Positions 33,595 to 47,500 of a DNA stretch of 64,000 bases are shown here, one piece after another. The notes under the pieces were generated by a model. It searched no databases, had not been told where the DNA came from, and saw nothing but the letters and a program-made list of their open reading frames with translations. The stretch lies in contig CASHTG010000013.1 of assembly GCA_949357655.1 (NCBI GenBank), positions 186,001-250,000 of the forward strand, read 5' to 3'. The position numbers were made by a program, and so were the translations under genes. Source of the stretch: Parascedosporium putredinis. Lineage: Eukaryota; Ascomycota; Sordariomycetes; Microascales; Microascaceae. Positions within the stretch are counted from its first letter, which is position 1, and each line of letters begins with the position of its first letter.

Positions 33595-33705
33595 TGTGCC
33601 TGTACTTACGGTCCATGCATTGGACCCCTCCTTTTCTATGGCCTTTGCCTAGGCTCTGGGTCCGGATCGTATATTTCCTCTCTGCTCAGAATTGCGGGCT
33701 ATGCC
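33595..33705 (+). repeat. Copy of the ~110-bp dispersed repeat (copy 4)
   Basis: Runs from TTTGTGCCTGTACTTACGGT through CTCCTTTTCTATGGCCTTTG and CCTAGGCTCTGGGTCCGGAT to TATATTTCCTCTCTGCTCAG and AATTG. A direct repeat of copy 3 with about ten scattered differences. No coding capacity. Confidence 0.75.
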
Positions 33706-33779
33706 TTACCTGCGCTGCGACCGACCTTCCTAGTCCTGCGGCGCTTGCCTAATCGACTGCCTGCTTTCGTAGTTTAGCC

Positions 33780-34292
33780 TTTTCTGCTGCCTCTGTCCGC
33801 CACGGTGCCCTGCTCCCTGGGCTGGCCAACTCCCGCTCATTATCTGCAGCAGGCCCGGGCATTTGGCTTTTTCCTTTTGTCACTTGTTGTTACTATCACG
33901 AACTGAAAATCTAATGTGGCTTCTGGTGCCTGCATAGTTTGGGTCAAATGTATGTCTTGATACTAACTAAATTAGATACAGTGACCATTTAAGAAATAAA
34001 AAAGCGCGATGAAGAGAAAAATGTGAATAAGGAAAATGTGACAACGGAAAATGTGACAAAGGAAACGGTGGAGACTGAAAGTATGAAAAGGAAACTAGGA
34101 AAAAGGAAAGTTTGAAACAAAATGACGTTGTGTCTTGAATCATCGTGATTCGCGTCGCGCATATACAGCAACTAATATCTGAGCAATAGCTCACGATGTA
34201 GAAGTCGCAGAAGCAATCTGATGCGCTAATAAATATGACGGCCCAGTGTACGTTCGTGTACACCCGTCAAGCTAGTCCATTGCTGTAAATGT
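33780..34292. other. Region 3' of the NRPS gene, with a short A/G-rich repeat
   Basis: About 510 bases beyond the NRPS stop codon. At about 34020-34110 an irregular tandem array of GGAAAATGTGACAA-like units gives a purine-rich strand. The NRPS 3' UTR and polyadenylation site should lie here. No gene recognised. Confidence 0.4.
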
Positions 34293-35530
34293 CTAGGAGT
34301 GGCGTGCCCTGCCTCGCTGAAGTTGAGATCGGCGGAAGGTCATGTCAAGAGTAGGGCCGTTGACCCTTTGTCCGTTCGCAGCTTGGAAAAATCCAATGCC
34401 CTTGAGATATTCAATACTCTTCCGGAGGCGGGCGGTGGTATCCTCCTGAGGGAAGATGGGCTCTCCGTCAGTTGGTCTGGGAATTCCAAGGAAACCATGC
34501 GCCTGCTCCAGAATATAGAATACTGGATAAAGAGGGTGACTAGCACCCTCTTTCTCCATGTCTTCCTTCAAGCGCCGAAGCCATTCCTCCGCGGACATCG
34601 GCACGAGTGGATAGCCATGCTCTTCAATCAAAACACTCCACAGCTGCTTGACCGAAACACCATCGACGAATCGGGCCGGTAGGGTTTCATTTGACGCTTG
34701 CGTGGAATTATCAATGATTCTCGTGGCAATCTGATCACTGCCAGAGACGAGAAGCCACGCGTTGGGGTGGTCAAATTCTTGAACGTTGAACGCGTTGATG
34801 CGAATAGCGGAGGCAACCACACGCCAAATGAAATCGTCCACATTGCACACTCCGTGTTCTGCATCACCAATGATCATGCCTGGCTTGGGTATCAATGGTC
34901 CTGGCAAACCTGGCCGTACTTGACGTACTCGTTCAGCCTGGTGCCGGACAAGCATCTCCGCAATGAATTTGGTTTGGGCATAGCCGTTGATCCTGGGAAG
35001 GAGCCTGAGAATATCATCATCCGTTTCATTGGCGCCAGAAAAGTAGCCGCCCATGACGTATGTGAATCGAGGGGCGCGGGCGCAAGCGACCAAGCAGAGA
35101 GGAGGTCGATAGTGCTACCAATGTTGGCGTCGGAAATATGTTGGTAGCTCGCTTGGAAGTGAACTGTAGCTCCGTTGTGGATGATGCCGTCGATAGCGTC
35201 CTTGTTGCCAGGACCGGCGCCGATGCGCTCCCATCGTGAGTCGCTGACGCCCATCCTGGGCCTGCTCAAGTCTCCACTCCAGACTTCGAGGCGGGATAGA
35301 TACTCCCGCTTCCACCATTGGCCCTTGCGAGCTGCGAGAATCATTCTCTGCATTGCGTGGCTGTCGTTCTCCGCGCGAACCAAGCAAATTACTTTGGAGA
35401 CGCCCGGTCGCAGGAGGAGTTGGTTGACGATGCTGCTGCCGAGGAAACCGGAAGCGCCAGTCACCAGGAAGGATTGCGAAATGGTATACGTTGAAGGAGC
35501 TGGCGACTCTGGGATCGACAACTGAGATAG
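34293..35530 (-). other. NRPS terminal thioester reductase (R) domain
   Basis: Short-chain-dehydrogenase-type reductase that frees the peptide from the last carrier with NAD(P)H, giving an aldehyde or, after a second reduction, an alcohol. Visible are the nucleotide-binding motif LVTGASGFLGSSIV (about 35470-35430), the catalytic Tyr-x-x-x-Lys in GYAQTKFIAEML (about 34990-34955), the substrate-side stretch IIHNGATVHF and a YFSGANETDDD segment. The length, about 410 residues, is normal. One base is lost near 35090. It replaces the terminal cyclising C domain of cyclosporin-type synthetases. Confidence 0.85.
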
Positions 35531-38500
35531 CTTGTCGTCGTACTTGTGGAATTCCTCCCGGAGGTCGACATTGTCCACTGCCGACTCCTTGAGTGGTTGA
35601 CTGATCTTCTCAGCCAAGTCGGCAACGTCCGGGTAAGCAAAGATGTCCTTGACAGACACGCGAGTATCCAGCCGGCGACTGATTCGCGATGCGAGCTTGG
35701 TCGCCATGAGAGAGTGTCCGCCGAGATCGAAAAAGTTGTCCGTAATGCCGACCTCGACACCCAAGACATCGGCAAATTCCTCGCACAGGGTTGCTTCGAT
35801 ATCATTGCGCGGGGCCACGCGCGCCGTGGTAGGTTTCGCTCTTGGCACAGTCTGAGCTCTTCGGGCGAGCTCCTGTCGGTCGACCTTGCCGTTGGCGTTG
35901 ACGGGCATCTGGTCAAGCACCATGATGCGCGACGGGATCATGTATGGTGGAAGGAGTGTCTGCAATTGCTCGTGGACTTGCGTCTCGATCCGTCGGCTTT
36001 GCATCCCCTGGAGCGGACGGTTGGTAAGATGGGTTGGGGTGCTGCCCCCTCGTCCTGCTTGATCATCGCCGGGGAATTGGATCAGGACACGAGCGCCTTC
36101 CTTGGTGGGCTTAAAGTGGTGGAAGACTGCATCCAGTGCTCCGTGATGGGATCGTTGACGTGCCCAGCTGACCTCCACGCTGAAGCCGGCCTCTTCGCCG
36201 ACTTGAACGAGATCGGTCGCAGATAGTGAAGGGCAACGTTCGGCCTTGTCTTGGATGGTGGCCATCCAGTCTGCTCCATCTCCTGAGCCATCGCTTCCCT
36301 TGTCGTTATCGAGAGACTCGACAACATGGCGCTCGAAAATCGTCTTGCTGTAGGGGATATTGCCGACGGCCACAGGCAAAGAGGTGTCTGGTGAGCTTTG
36401 CAAAAGGCGGAGAAGGTCATGGCGGTCCATCTGGGACGCGCTGAAGTCGATCCAAGCCTCCTGGTTGACGGAGTGTATGGCCTGCGCCTCCTCCTGAGGG
36501 CCGCCAATATGAATGACGGCTGCATATCTGTATGCGCTCAGCTCATTAGTGGCCCTCATTTGTTTCGGCAGAATCTCGACGTGCTTGACCTGGCCTGGCA
36601 GTCGGCTGCGCAGGCCGGTGAAAAGGCTGGGTCAACAAGCAACTCCTCCTCACGGTCCTCCAATTCCGCCATCTTCAACCGAATGCTATCCTTGGTCGCT
36701 CCCTTGCCCAGTGTGTGGAGCGCCCTCGCCGCCAGGAAGTCTCTGTTGATAGCGTAAGATCGCAAGTCGCCAAAGACGAGGCGGTTGACTCCTGGAATCC
36801 TCGCGAGAGCGTCCACCACCTCGATCAAGTATTCTACCGTGGGGAAGTACTGGACAACGGAGTTCAGCACGACCACGTCCGGGTGGAGCCCTCCCAGGCG
36901 ACTTAAGTCGGTCGCTGTACCGACGTGCATTTCGACCCGACCGGCCAGAGAAGGATCTGACTTCGCCATGGTGTTGACGAATTCGGCTGCCGAGCGGGAG
37001 GGATCGAGGCCGACATAGCTTTGCATTCCTTCGCCGAGGTTGAAGAGGATCATACCCGTACCTGTACCGATCTCAAACACGTGCCCGGCCGCGCCGCCGT
37101 CAAGAATTGTGCGCATGGTATCGTCAAGCCACTCCTGCATCTCGGCCTTGTCGATATCGCTTCCGTCGTACATGGACGTCCAGCCCATGAAGTCGCGGCC
37201 GACGGCGGACTGGCCAATGGTATCAATGTTGGCATACGTGCTCTCTTCGAAGTGATTTCCCCATCCTTGCACCTGGCTGCTCGCCTCGCCCTCCTCGGCG
37301 GACGCGTCGCCGCCGGCGGCGACGAAGCCCACCATTTCCGGTTCCTGATCGGCTTCCTTTCGGACCACAACGGCCGCATCGCGGACCGCGCTGTGGCTTA
37401 GCATCGCGTGCTCCACCTCAGCCGGCTCGATACGGTGGCCGCGAATCTTGATCTGCTGGTCCATTCGCCCAAAGAATTCAATCTCGCCATCCTTGGGTCT
37501 ATGCCGCACGCGGTCGCCGGTGCGGTACGCCCTTACCAGTTGGCCATCGATGGATACTTGCACGAATCGGTTGGTATCTAGTGCCGAGTCTGTGTAACCT
37601 CGGGCCACACCGTCACCGGTCACCACGAGCTCACCCATGACTCCGATCGGTACAAGTTGTTGCTGTCGGTCCATGACGTAGGCGCCAGTATTGTTGATGG
37701 CTCGCCCGATGGGGACGCCATTCACGAATAGCTCGTTCTCCTGAACTCGATAAATCGTGGCTGATACTGTGTTTTCAGTGGGGCCGTACGCATTGTAGAG
37801 GTCAGCCTTGACGAGTTCCTTGGCCGCGATGGCGTCGCGACTATCGAATCGATCGCCGGCCACGAGAAGAGTGTGCAAGTGTGCAAGCGTGGTAGGCGCA
37901 TTGGCCAGACATTCCTTGATCAGCACAGGAGGGATCATAGCCACGCGGACTTGCTGTTGCTCAAAGGTTTCCTCGAGGGCGTTGCTGTCCAAGATGGTGA
38001 CATAGTCGATGCACACCAACACTCCTCCGTTCAGAAGGGCAATATACATTTCCCACACCGAGTTGTCGAAGGAAATGCTCGTAAGGTGTGCTACACGAGG
38101 CGCCTCAGGGAGTCTGGAGGAAACGCTGCTGTGCCTTACGAGGCGGATGATGCTGCGGTGCTCGACCATGACACCCTTGGGTCGTCCGGTGGATCCAGAG
38201 GTGAAGATGACATAGGCAAGGCTTGTAGGAGAGGGCTTCGAAATGTCCAAATCGGAAGAGTCGTCTTGGCCGTGATCATTCATTATGTCGTCAATTCGTA
38301 CCAACTCGACATCCGGTACTTGAAGATCTGGAACGGGAACATCAGACCCTACAATTACCAACTTGTGGCCTGCCACCGACGACAGAATCGTCTCGATGCG
38401 GCCGGTAGGAGTGTTGATATCGAGAGGCAGGTATGCCAGGTTTGCCTTCATAATGCCGAAGAACGCGGCCACAGTGAGGCACGAGCGCGGTGCCAAGACT

Positions 38501-41500
38501 CCGACGAGGGTTTCGGGCGCCATGCCTCGCCGGCGGAGCCAGGTGGCAACCTTGTCGGATTCAAGGTCGAGCTCAGAGTATGTGAGCTGTGTCGACGAGT
38601 CTGTGACGGCTGTGGCATTGGGAGTAGCCGCTACATGCTCTTGGAAGACATCAATGACGCTCGAATCTCGGGGGTAGTTGGACTTCTCGACCTTGAGAAG
38701 GCCCATGCTGCGAAGCTCAGGCAACCCATCGGTCAGAGGCAGGGTTGCGATTGGCGCCAGAGGCTGGTCGAGGCCGCGCCGCAGGATCTCTTGGAACACA
38801 GCGACGAGGCCGTCGATGGTTTCGGAATCGAACAGGTCAGTCGCGAAGAAGACCATACCGCTCAGTCTCTCTGACTCTTGGAATAGATGGAACTCTATGT
38901 CGAATCTGGTCGTCACAGGTGCCGCGACGGGCTCGTGTACCAAGCCCTCCAGCTTGATCTTGCCCAGGTCCTGCTGAGAATGGACAGCGAAGAGTACTTG
39001 CACCAGCGGGTTCCGTGACGTGTCCCTGGACCCGGGTAGGAGCGCTGATACGACACGCTCGAAAGGAACATCTTGATTCTCGAACATGGCGGTTGCGGTA
39101 GTCTTACACTCCTGTACCAGCTCTTCAAAGGTTTCGGTGTCGTGGAGGGGAATGCGCAGGCACTGGGTGTTGACAAAGAAGCCAATCATATGCTCAAGCT
39201 CCGGTCGGTTGCGATTGGCGATCGGGGTGCCGATAGTGGCATCTTCCGACCCCGTAAGACGGTAGTGCGCCGCGCGGAATACTGCGAGAAGTACAGCGAA
39301 CGATGTTATCTCGCGAGCCCGGCAGAATGATTGGAGATTTTCGTAGACTGGACCCTCGACTGAGAGTTGGACGACGGCAGCTTTGTTAGAGGGTGCTGCA
39401 GGGCGTGGTCGGTCGGCTAGGAATTCGGCCGGAGAACTGTCGGCTAGCTTCTTCGTCCAGTACTCGAGCTGCCTCTGGTGTTCGGCCACCTGCGCGTCTT
39501 GTTTTTGCCATACCGAGAAGTCGCGGTATTGAACGGGCAGTGGGCTGACTTGTGACAGCGGGTCATGGCCGCGGAGGGCGGCAGAGTAGAATTGATCCAG
39601 TTCCTGACGTAGGACGTCGATCGACCAACCATCGGAAATGATGTGGTGCATGACAATAGAGAGGATGTGCTCGTCGTCGGAAAGGCGGAGTAAGCAAACT
39701 CTCCACCCTGGTTCAGAAGATAGATCAAAGGGCGTCGTCTGTTCTTGTTTCAAAGGCTCGATGTAGCTTCCCTCCTCTTCAGTGGATAGATCGATCACTC
39801 TGAGAGGCTTCGGGTCGCTGGGATGCACGACCTGTAGGCCTACGCCCTCCTTGTCCAAGAAGGTGGTCCTCAAGGTCTCATGTCGCTGCTCGAGAGCAGA
39901 AATGGCGGCAGAAAGCGCATCCACATGTAGCTTGCCGCGCATTCGTGCGACAAGCGGCATGAGATACCAAGACGCGCCAAGGTTGAGCTGGTCAAGGAAC
40001 CATAGACGGCCCTGGGCGAAGGACTGCTCGACAGGTCCCTCGTACTCGGTAACAGGAATGGGGTTGTGTGGGGTTGATCCTTGGCGGATGGTGGCGGCAA
40101 GATCCTTGATCACAGGATGGTCAAACACATCTTTGACCGAGATGTGTGTATCAAGTCGACGGCTAAGGCGAGCTGCCAGCTTAGTGGCCATCAGTGAGTG
40201 GCCACCAAGGTCGAAGAAGTTGTCAGTGATGCCGACGTCGACACCAAGTAGGTCGGAGAACTCTTCACATAGAGCTGCCTCGACATCGTTTTCTGGAGCC
40301 ACACGTGCGGAATCCGAGGTGCTCTTCCGGATGGCCTTTGCCTTGCGTGTGAGTTCTTTCCGGTCGACTTTACCGTTGGCGTTGAGAGGCATCTGATCCA
40401 GTACCACGATCTGCGTGGGTACCATGTAGGACGGGAGTAATGTCTGTAGTCGCTCACGAATCTGCGTCTCAGCGCGGCGGCTCTGTAGGCGCTGTAGCGG
40501 CCGGTTTGTGTAGGCTACCGCTGTCCTCTCACTGTCGGTGGGGAATTGGAGTAAGACACGCGATCCTTGCGTAGACGGATAGTGATGGAAGACGACGTCG
40601 ACAGCGCCGCGCTGGGAGCGTTGACGAGCCCAGCTCATCTCTACGCTAAAGCCAGCCACTTCGGCTAGCTCGACGAGGTCAGCGGCGCAGAGAGATGCAC
40701 ACTGGGTAGCCTTTGAGCGGACTGATGAAACCCAAGCTGTGCCATCTAGTGGTGCCTGGCCGTTGTCGTGGAGGTCATCCTGGTCGAGCGACTCAACGAT
40801 GTGTCGCTCGAAGATAGACTTGCTGTATGGGATGTTGCTGATAGCGACGGCCATGGCGTCTGGCGAGCTCTGCAAGAGCTGTACAAGACCAGCGCGATCC
40901 ATGCCAGCCGCTGTAAAGTCGGTCCAGGAATTCTTGTCGATCGCATGGACAGGCTGGATATCTTCCTCTGGCGTGCGAAGGTAGACGACGGCTGCATATC
41001 GGTACGAGCTAAGCTCGTTTGTCGCTCTCATTCTCTTGGGAAGAATTTCGACATGCTTGACTCGGCCTGGTAGCCGGGTTGCGAGGCTAGTGAAAAATAT
41101 CGGGTCCACTAGGAGTTCTTCTTCGCGCTCTTCCAGCTCAGCTATCTTCTGTCGCACGCTGTCCTTGCTGACATCTTTGCCAAGTGTGTGAACAGCCCTA
41201 GCTGCCAAGAAGTGCCTGTTGGTAGCGTAGGACCTCATGTCACCGAAGAACAGGCGCTTCACGCCTGGTAGCTGTGTAAGTGTGTCAACGACCTCTACCA
41301 GGTACTCCGGTGTAGGGAAGTATTGGGCTACAGAGTTGATGACGACGAGGTCAGGACGAAGTCCCTCCACCTGGTGTATATCTGTAGCTGTGCCGACTTG
41401 GACCGTAGCTTTGCCTGCGAGGGCTGGGATGGCCATGGCCTTGTTGGTAGCGAAGGTGGCTGCTGCCTGCGAAGGTTCCAGGCCAATATAGCTCTCAAGA

Positions 41501-44500
41501 CCGGTAGAAAGGTTGAACATGATCATTCCGGTACCGGTTCCTATCTCGAATACATGGCCAGCTGCGCGGCCATCCAGGATTGTCTGCATCGTGTCGTCGA
41601 GCCATTCTTGCATCTCCACCTTATCGATGAGCTGGCCGTCATACATAGACGTCCAGCCCATGAAGTCATTGCCAACGGAAGATTGATCGATGGTGCTGAT
41701 GTCGGCATATGTGCTGGTATCGAAATGTGTTGCCCAGCCCTCAACCTGGCTGGTGACCTCCTGGTGTTGGTCGGCAGTGTGGTTTTCCATTTGGACTGCG
41801 ACAAAACCAACCATTTCCGGCTCCTCACTGTCGTGGATCCGGACGATGATAGCGGCATCCCGGACTTCGTTGCTCGTCAGTATGGCATGTTCCACCTCAG
41901 CTGGCTCAATTCGGTGGCCCCTGATCTTGATCTGTTGGTCCATGCGGCCAAAGAATTCGATGAAGCCATCCCCTGGTCGGTGGCGGACTCGATCGCCCGT
42001 TCGGTATGCTCGGACAGACTCGCCGTTGATGGTGACTTGAATAAATCGTTGTTGGTCCAAGGCGGGATCGGTATACCCTCGAGCCAGGCCATCACCGACC
42101 ACCACCAACTCACCCATGACACCAGGGGCACGAGTCGTTGGTTAGGATCCATGATGTAGGCGCCAGAGCTGCTGACGGCCTCGCCGATTGGTACACCATT
42201 GACAAATGAATCGTCCTGCTCGCGGAGATTATAGATGGTACTCAACACAGCGTTCTCGGTTGGACCGTAGGCATTGTACACGCCGCCGCCGTCGCCAACA
42301 AGGCCTCTGGCATGGACCGCGTCTCGAGAGTCGAAGCGGTCACCGGCAACAAAGAGGACGTCCAAGGCTTGGACTGTGGAAGGGTTGTTGGCCAAGCACT
42401 GCTTGAGCAGCGCAGGTGGAAGCATAGCTGCGCGGATGTTTTCCTTTAGAATCACCGCCTCCAAAGCCTTGCTGTCAAGCGAGGTAAAGTAGTCGATGCA
42501 GACCGCCGTACCACCGTTCAGGAGCGGCACATAGATTTCCCATGTCGCAGCGTCGAAGGCGACATTAGAAAGATGGGCTACAGGTGCGGCCTTTGGTATC
42601 TTGGCGACCACATTGCTTTGCTTGACCAATCGAACGATGTTGCGATGCTCGATCATGACGCCCTTTGGCTTGCCTGTCGAGCCGGATGTAAAGATGACAT
42701 ATGCGAGACTTGTTGCGGATGGCTCGACATTGCCACTCGTATCCTCGGATGAATCGCGGTGGCCCATGGTGTCGCCGATCCGGACCAGTTCGGCTTGCAG
42801 GTCCGGAATCACTACTGAACCACCAAGCAAGATTAGCGTATCCTTTCCAAGACTGGAAATGATGGCCTCGATACGAGCAGTCGGGACGTTGACGTCAAGC
42901 GGAAGATAGGCAAGGTTGGCTTTGAGAATGCCGAAGAATGCCACCAGCGTTTCGCATGATCGCGGCGCAAGCACGCCAACGAGCGTCTCGGCTGGCATGT
43001 GACGCCTCCGAAGCCAGCTAGCCACCTCGTCTGACTTCTGATCTAGCTCAGCATATGTAAGGCGGGACGAAGCGTCGACAACGGCTATTGATTCTGGGCA
43101 AGCAGCCACCTGGGCACGGAAAACATCCACGACGCTTGAATCCCGAGGGTAGTCGGGCTTGTGGATGTCTAACAAGCCCATCTTGCGAAGTTCGCCAACG
43201 CCATCAGTTAGCAGAAGACATGAGATAGGTGTCTGAGGCGCGTCGAGGCACCTGCGGAGGACCTCTTGGAAGATGTTGCCCATAGCTTGGATGGTGGAGG
43301 CTTCGAAAAGGTCTTGTGAGTACAAGATGCTTCCAACCATTCTTCCTGCTTCTTGGTACACGTGGAATTCAAGGTCGAACCGCGTGGACACTGAACCTGC
43401 TATGGGTTCTCCAATAAGCCCCTCCAATTGGATCTTTCCTAGATCTTGCTGTGAGTGAAGGGCAAACATGAGCTGCACAAGTGGGTTTCGAGACGTATCT
43501 CTCGAGCCGGGGATGAGGGCTGAGACGATACGTTCGAATGGGACATCTTGGTGTGCGAACGCGGTTGTGGTTGTGGACCGGACCTCTCTAACAAGGCTTT
43601 CAAATGTTTCGTCGCGGTCTACGGCGATGCGCATACACTGGGTGTTGACAAAGAAGCCCACCATATGTTCTAGCTCTGGCCGGTTGCGATTGGCGATCGG
43701 CGTGCCAATGGTGGCATCCTCGACACCGGTGAGCCTATAGTGTGTGGCGCGGAAGACTGCGAGCAACGCAGCGAAGGAGGTAGTTTGATGAATGCGACAG
43801 AACTCTTGAAGGCGATCATACACCGAGCTGTCTATGGCAAGTTGCACGAGGCCGGCCCGGCCAGATGGTACATCAGGGCGAGGTCGGTCGGCGAGGAATT
43901 CCGCTGGACAGCTGTCGGCTAGCTGCGTGGTCCAGTACTCGAGCTGTCTTTGATGTTCGGCTGCCTGCGCTTCTTGCTTTTGCCATACCGCGAAGTCACG
44001 GTATTGGATAGGTAGCGGGTTGGCCTGTGACAGTGGGTCGTGACCTCGCAGTGCTGCAGAGTAGAAACGGTCTAGTTCCTGGCGTAAGATATCGATCGAC
44101 CAGCCATCAGATATGATGTGATGCATGACGATAGAAATGATGTGGTCATCCTCGCCAACGCGGAACACGGAGACTCTCCACCCTGATTCACATGACAGAT
44201 CAAAGGGCATTGTCTGTTCTTGTTTCAGAGGCTCGATATAGCTTCGATCACCCTTGTCTGAAAGGTCAATGATCCTCAAGGGTTTGGGACTGCTGGGATG
44301 CACCACCTGTAGGCCTACGCCATCTTTCTCTAGGAACGTCGTCCTCAGGGTTTCGTGCCGCTGCTCAAGAGCAATCACAGCAGCAGAAAGGGCATCGACC
44401 TGTAGCGGGCCGCGCATCCTTGAAACAAGCGGCATAAGATACCAAGAGCTGCTAACGTTGAGCTGGTCAAGGAACCATAGTCGACCCTGAGCAAAGGACT

Positions 44501-47500
44501 GCTCAATGGGTCCTGTATACTGGGTGATAGGAATGGGATCGTGTGGCGTCGATCCTTGGCGGATGGTGGCAGCGAGGTCCTGCACGATGGGTTGGTCAAA
44601 CACGTCTTTGACTGAGATGCGGGTGTCCAGGCGGCGACTGAGCCGGGCAGCCAGTTTAGTGGCCATAAGTGAGTGGCCACCAAGGTCAAAGAAGTTGTCA
44701 GTAATGCCGACATCGACACCAAGTAGGTCAGAGAACTCTTCACAGAGTGCAATCTCAATGTCGTTCCGCGGAGCTACGCGTGTAGACTCCGGTGTAATCT
44801 TGTGGATGACTTGAGCCTTGCGCGTCAGCTCTTTCCTATCGACCTTGCCATTGGCGTTGAGAGGCATCTGGTCAAGCACCACGAATTGTGTCGGGATCAT
44901 ATACGATGGAAGTAATGCCTGTAGCTGCTCTCGAACCTGCGTCTCAACGCGGCGGCTCTGTAGACGCCGCAAAGGTCGATTGATGCGGGGCGTTGATGTC
45001 CTCTCATCCTCTGTCGGGAATTGCAATAGAACACGGGATCCTGTAGGTGCGGCACGGTGGTGGTGGAAGATAGCATCCACAGCACCATGTTGGGATTTTG
45101 CCGCGCCCAGCTCATCTGCACGGCGAAGCCTGCCTCTTCGGCCAGGTCCACGAGGTCAGAAGCACAGAGAGATGCGCACCGATTAGCTTTTGAGCGGATG
45201 GACGAGAGCCAAGCTAGCCCATCTTGTCCGTTGTCGTTACCATCGTCGTGGTCAAGCGACTCCACGATGTGCCGCTCTAGGATCGACTTGCTATAAGGGA
45301 TATTAGCCACGGCTACCGCGGCTCCATTTGGTGCGCGCTGTAGAAGGTCAAGAAGGCTGCGACGGTCCATGCCAGTCGTTGTAAAGTTAACCCAGGAGTC
45401 GTTATCCACCGTGTGGATAGTGGGTTCCGACATGTCTTCCTCTGCCGTGCGCAGGTAGACGACAGCGGCGTAACGGTACGAGCTAAGCTCGTTCGTGGCT
45501 CTCATCCTCTTCGGAAGAACCTCCACATGCTTGATTCGAGTGGGGAACCGCCTAGCCAGGCTAGTGAAAAAGGCCGGGTCGACAAGCAGCTCTTCCTCAC
45601 GATCTTCTAGTTCTGCGATCTTCTTGCGGACACCTTCCTTAGTAACGTCATTACCAAGTGTGTGAAGAGCCCTGGCCGCGAGGAAGTGCCTGTTGGTGGC
45701 GAAGGACCGGATATCACCGAAGAATAGGCGTTTAACGCCTGGTAGACATGTGAGGGTGTCAACCACCTCCATCAAATATTCCGGTGTAGGGAAGTACTGG
45801 GCCACGGAGTTGATGACTACCAGTTCTGGATAGAGCCCCTCTACCTTGTCGATGTCTGTAGCTGTGCCGACCAGTACTCTCGCCTTGCCGGCTAGAGCTG
45901 GGATTGATTCTGCCATGTTCGTAGCGAAGAGAGTGGCTGCCGGTGAAGGTTCGAGTCCGATATAGCTATCGAGACCAGCATACTTGCTCAGGTTGAACAT
46001 GATCATACCAGTACCGGTTCCTATTTCAAAGACGTGGCCCGGTGCGCGGCCATCTAGCAGCGTCTGCATCGTCTCGTCGAGCCATTCCTGCATCTCCACT
46101 TTGTCTATAGGCTTGCCGTCGTACATGGAGGTCCAACCCATGAAGTCGTTACCGACGGTGGAGCGGTCGATAGTGTCGATTTCGGCGTATGTGTTGGTGT
46201 CGAAATGGGTTGCCCAGCCTTCTACCTGGTTGGTGGCCTCATGCTCCTCATCTGTGCCATCTTGGTCACGGGCGATAATAAAGCTCACCATCTCTGGTTC
46301 CTGGCCCTCTTGTGACCGGACAATGACAGCTGCATCCTGAACAGCCTCTTGCCTGAGGATAGCATGCTCTACCTCTGCCGGTTCGATCCGGTGGCCCCTA
46401 ATCTTGATTTGCTGGTCCATCCGGCCGAAGAACTCTATGTAGCCGTCGGTGGGTCGATGGCGTACTCGGTCACCGGTTCGGTATGCTCGGACCGACTTGC
46501 CATTGATGACCACCTGTACGAATCGTTGCTTGTTCAAGGTAGGATCTGTGTAACCTCGAGCCAGGCCATCTCCTGTCACCACTAGCTCACCCATCACGCC
46601 AGGCGGGACTAGTCGTTGGTTCAGGTCCATAATGTAGGCTCCAGAGTTGCTGACAGCCTGGCCAATCGGCACGCCATTGACAAATGAATGGTCACTGGTA
46701 GGCAGATTATAGATCGTACTCAAGACACCGTTCTCGGTTGGACCATAGGCGTTGAAGACACCGGCGCCAACAAGGGATTGTGCCAGGATCGCATCGCGAG
46801 AGTCAAAGCGGTCGCCGGCGACAAAGAGGACGTCCAAGGCTTGGATTGTGGAAGGGATGTTGACCAAGCACTGCTTGAGAAGCGCAGGTGGCAGGATGGC
46901 CCCGCGGACCTTTTCCTGTCGGAAGAGTGACTCTAACGCCTGGCTATCCAAGGAAGTGAAGTAATCAACACAGATAAGGGTTCCACCGTTGAGGATCGTT
47001 GCGTATATCTCCCACACAGCGACGTCAAAGGCAAGATTTGTCAGGTGTGCCATTCGCACAGCCTTTGGCAGTTTCGACACCACATTGCTGTCCTTGACTA
47101 GTCGTAGGATAGCACGATGTTCCACCATGACGCCCTTGGGCTTTCCTGTCGAGCCAGATGTAAAGATGACATATGCAAGGCTCGTCGCGGACGGTCCCAC
47201 ATCGGTACCGACATCTGAACTGTCGTGGCCGATTGTGTCGCTGATGCGAACCAGTTCTATGTTGGTGAGTTGCATTTCGGGAACCGGTACTCCATCGCCA
47301 AGCAAGATCAGTGTATCCTGTGCAATGGTGGATAGAATAGCTTCGATGCGAGCGGTTGGAACGTTGACGTCGAGTGGAAGGTAGGCAAGGTTCGCCTTGA
47401 GAATGCCAAAGAAGGCAACCACGGCCTCGCACGAGCGTGGCGCAAGGACTGCAACAAGAGCCTCAGCTGGTTGTTGCCGGCTTCGAAGCCAACTAGCCAC

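Noticed and set aside
37873..38874. Long plus-strand frame of about 333 residues, and similar plus-strand frames across 36-64 kb.
   Set aside because: They lie antisense to conserved NRPS motifs, recur at equivalent positions of the repeated modules and have no family resemblance. Shadows of the coding strand.
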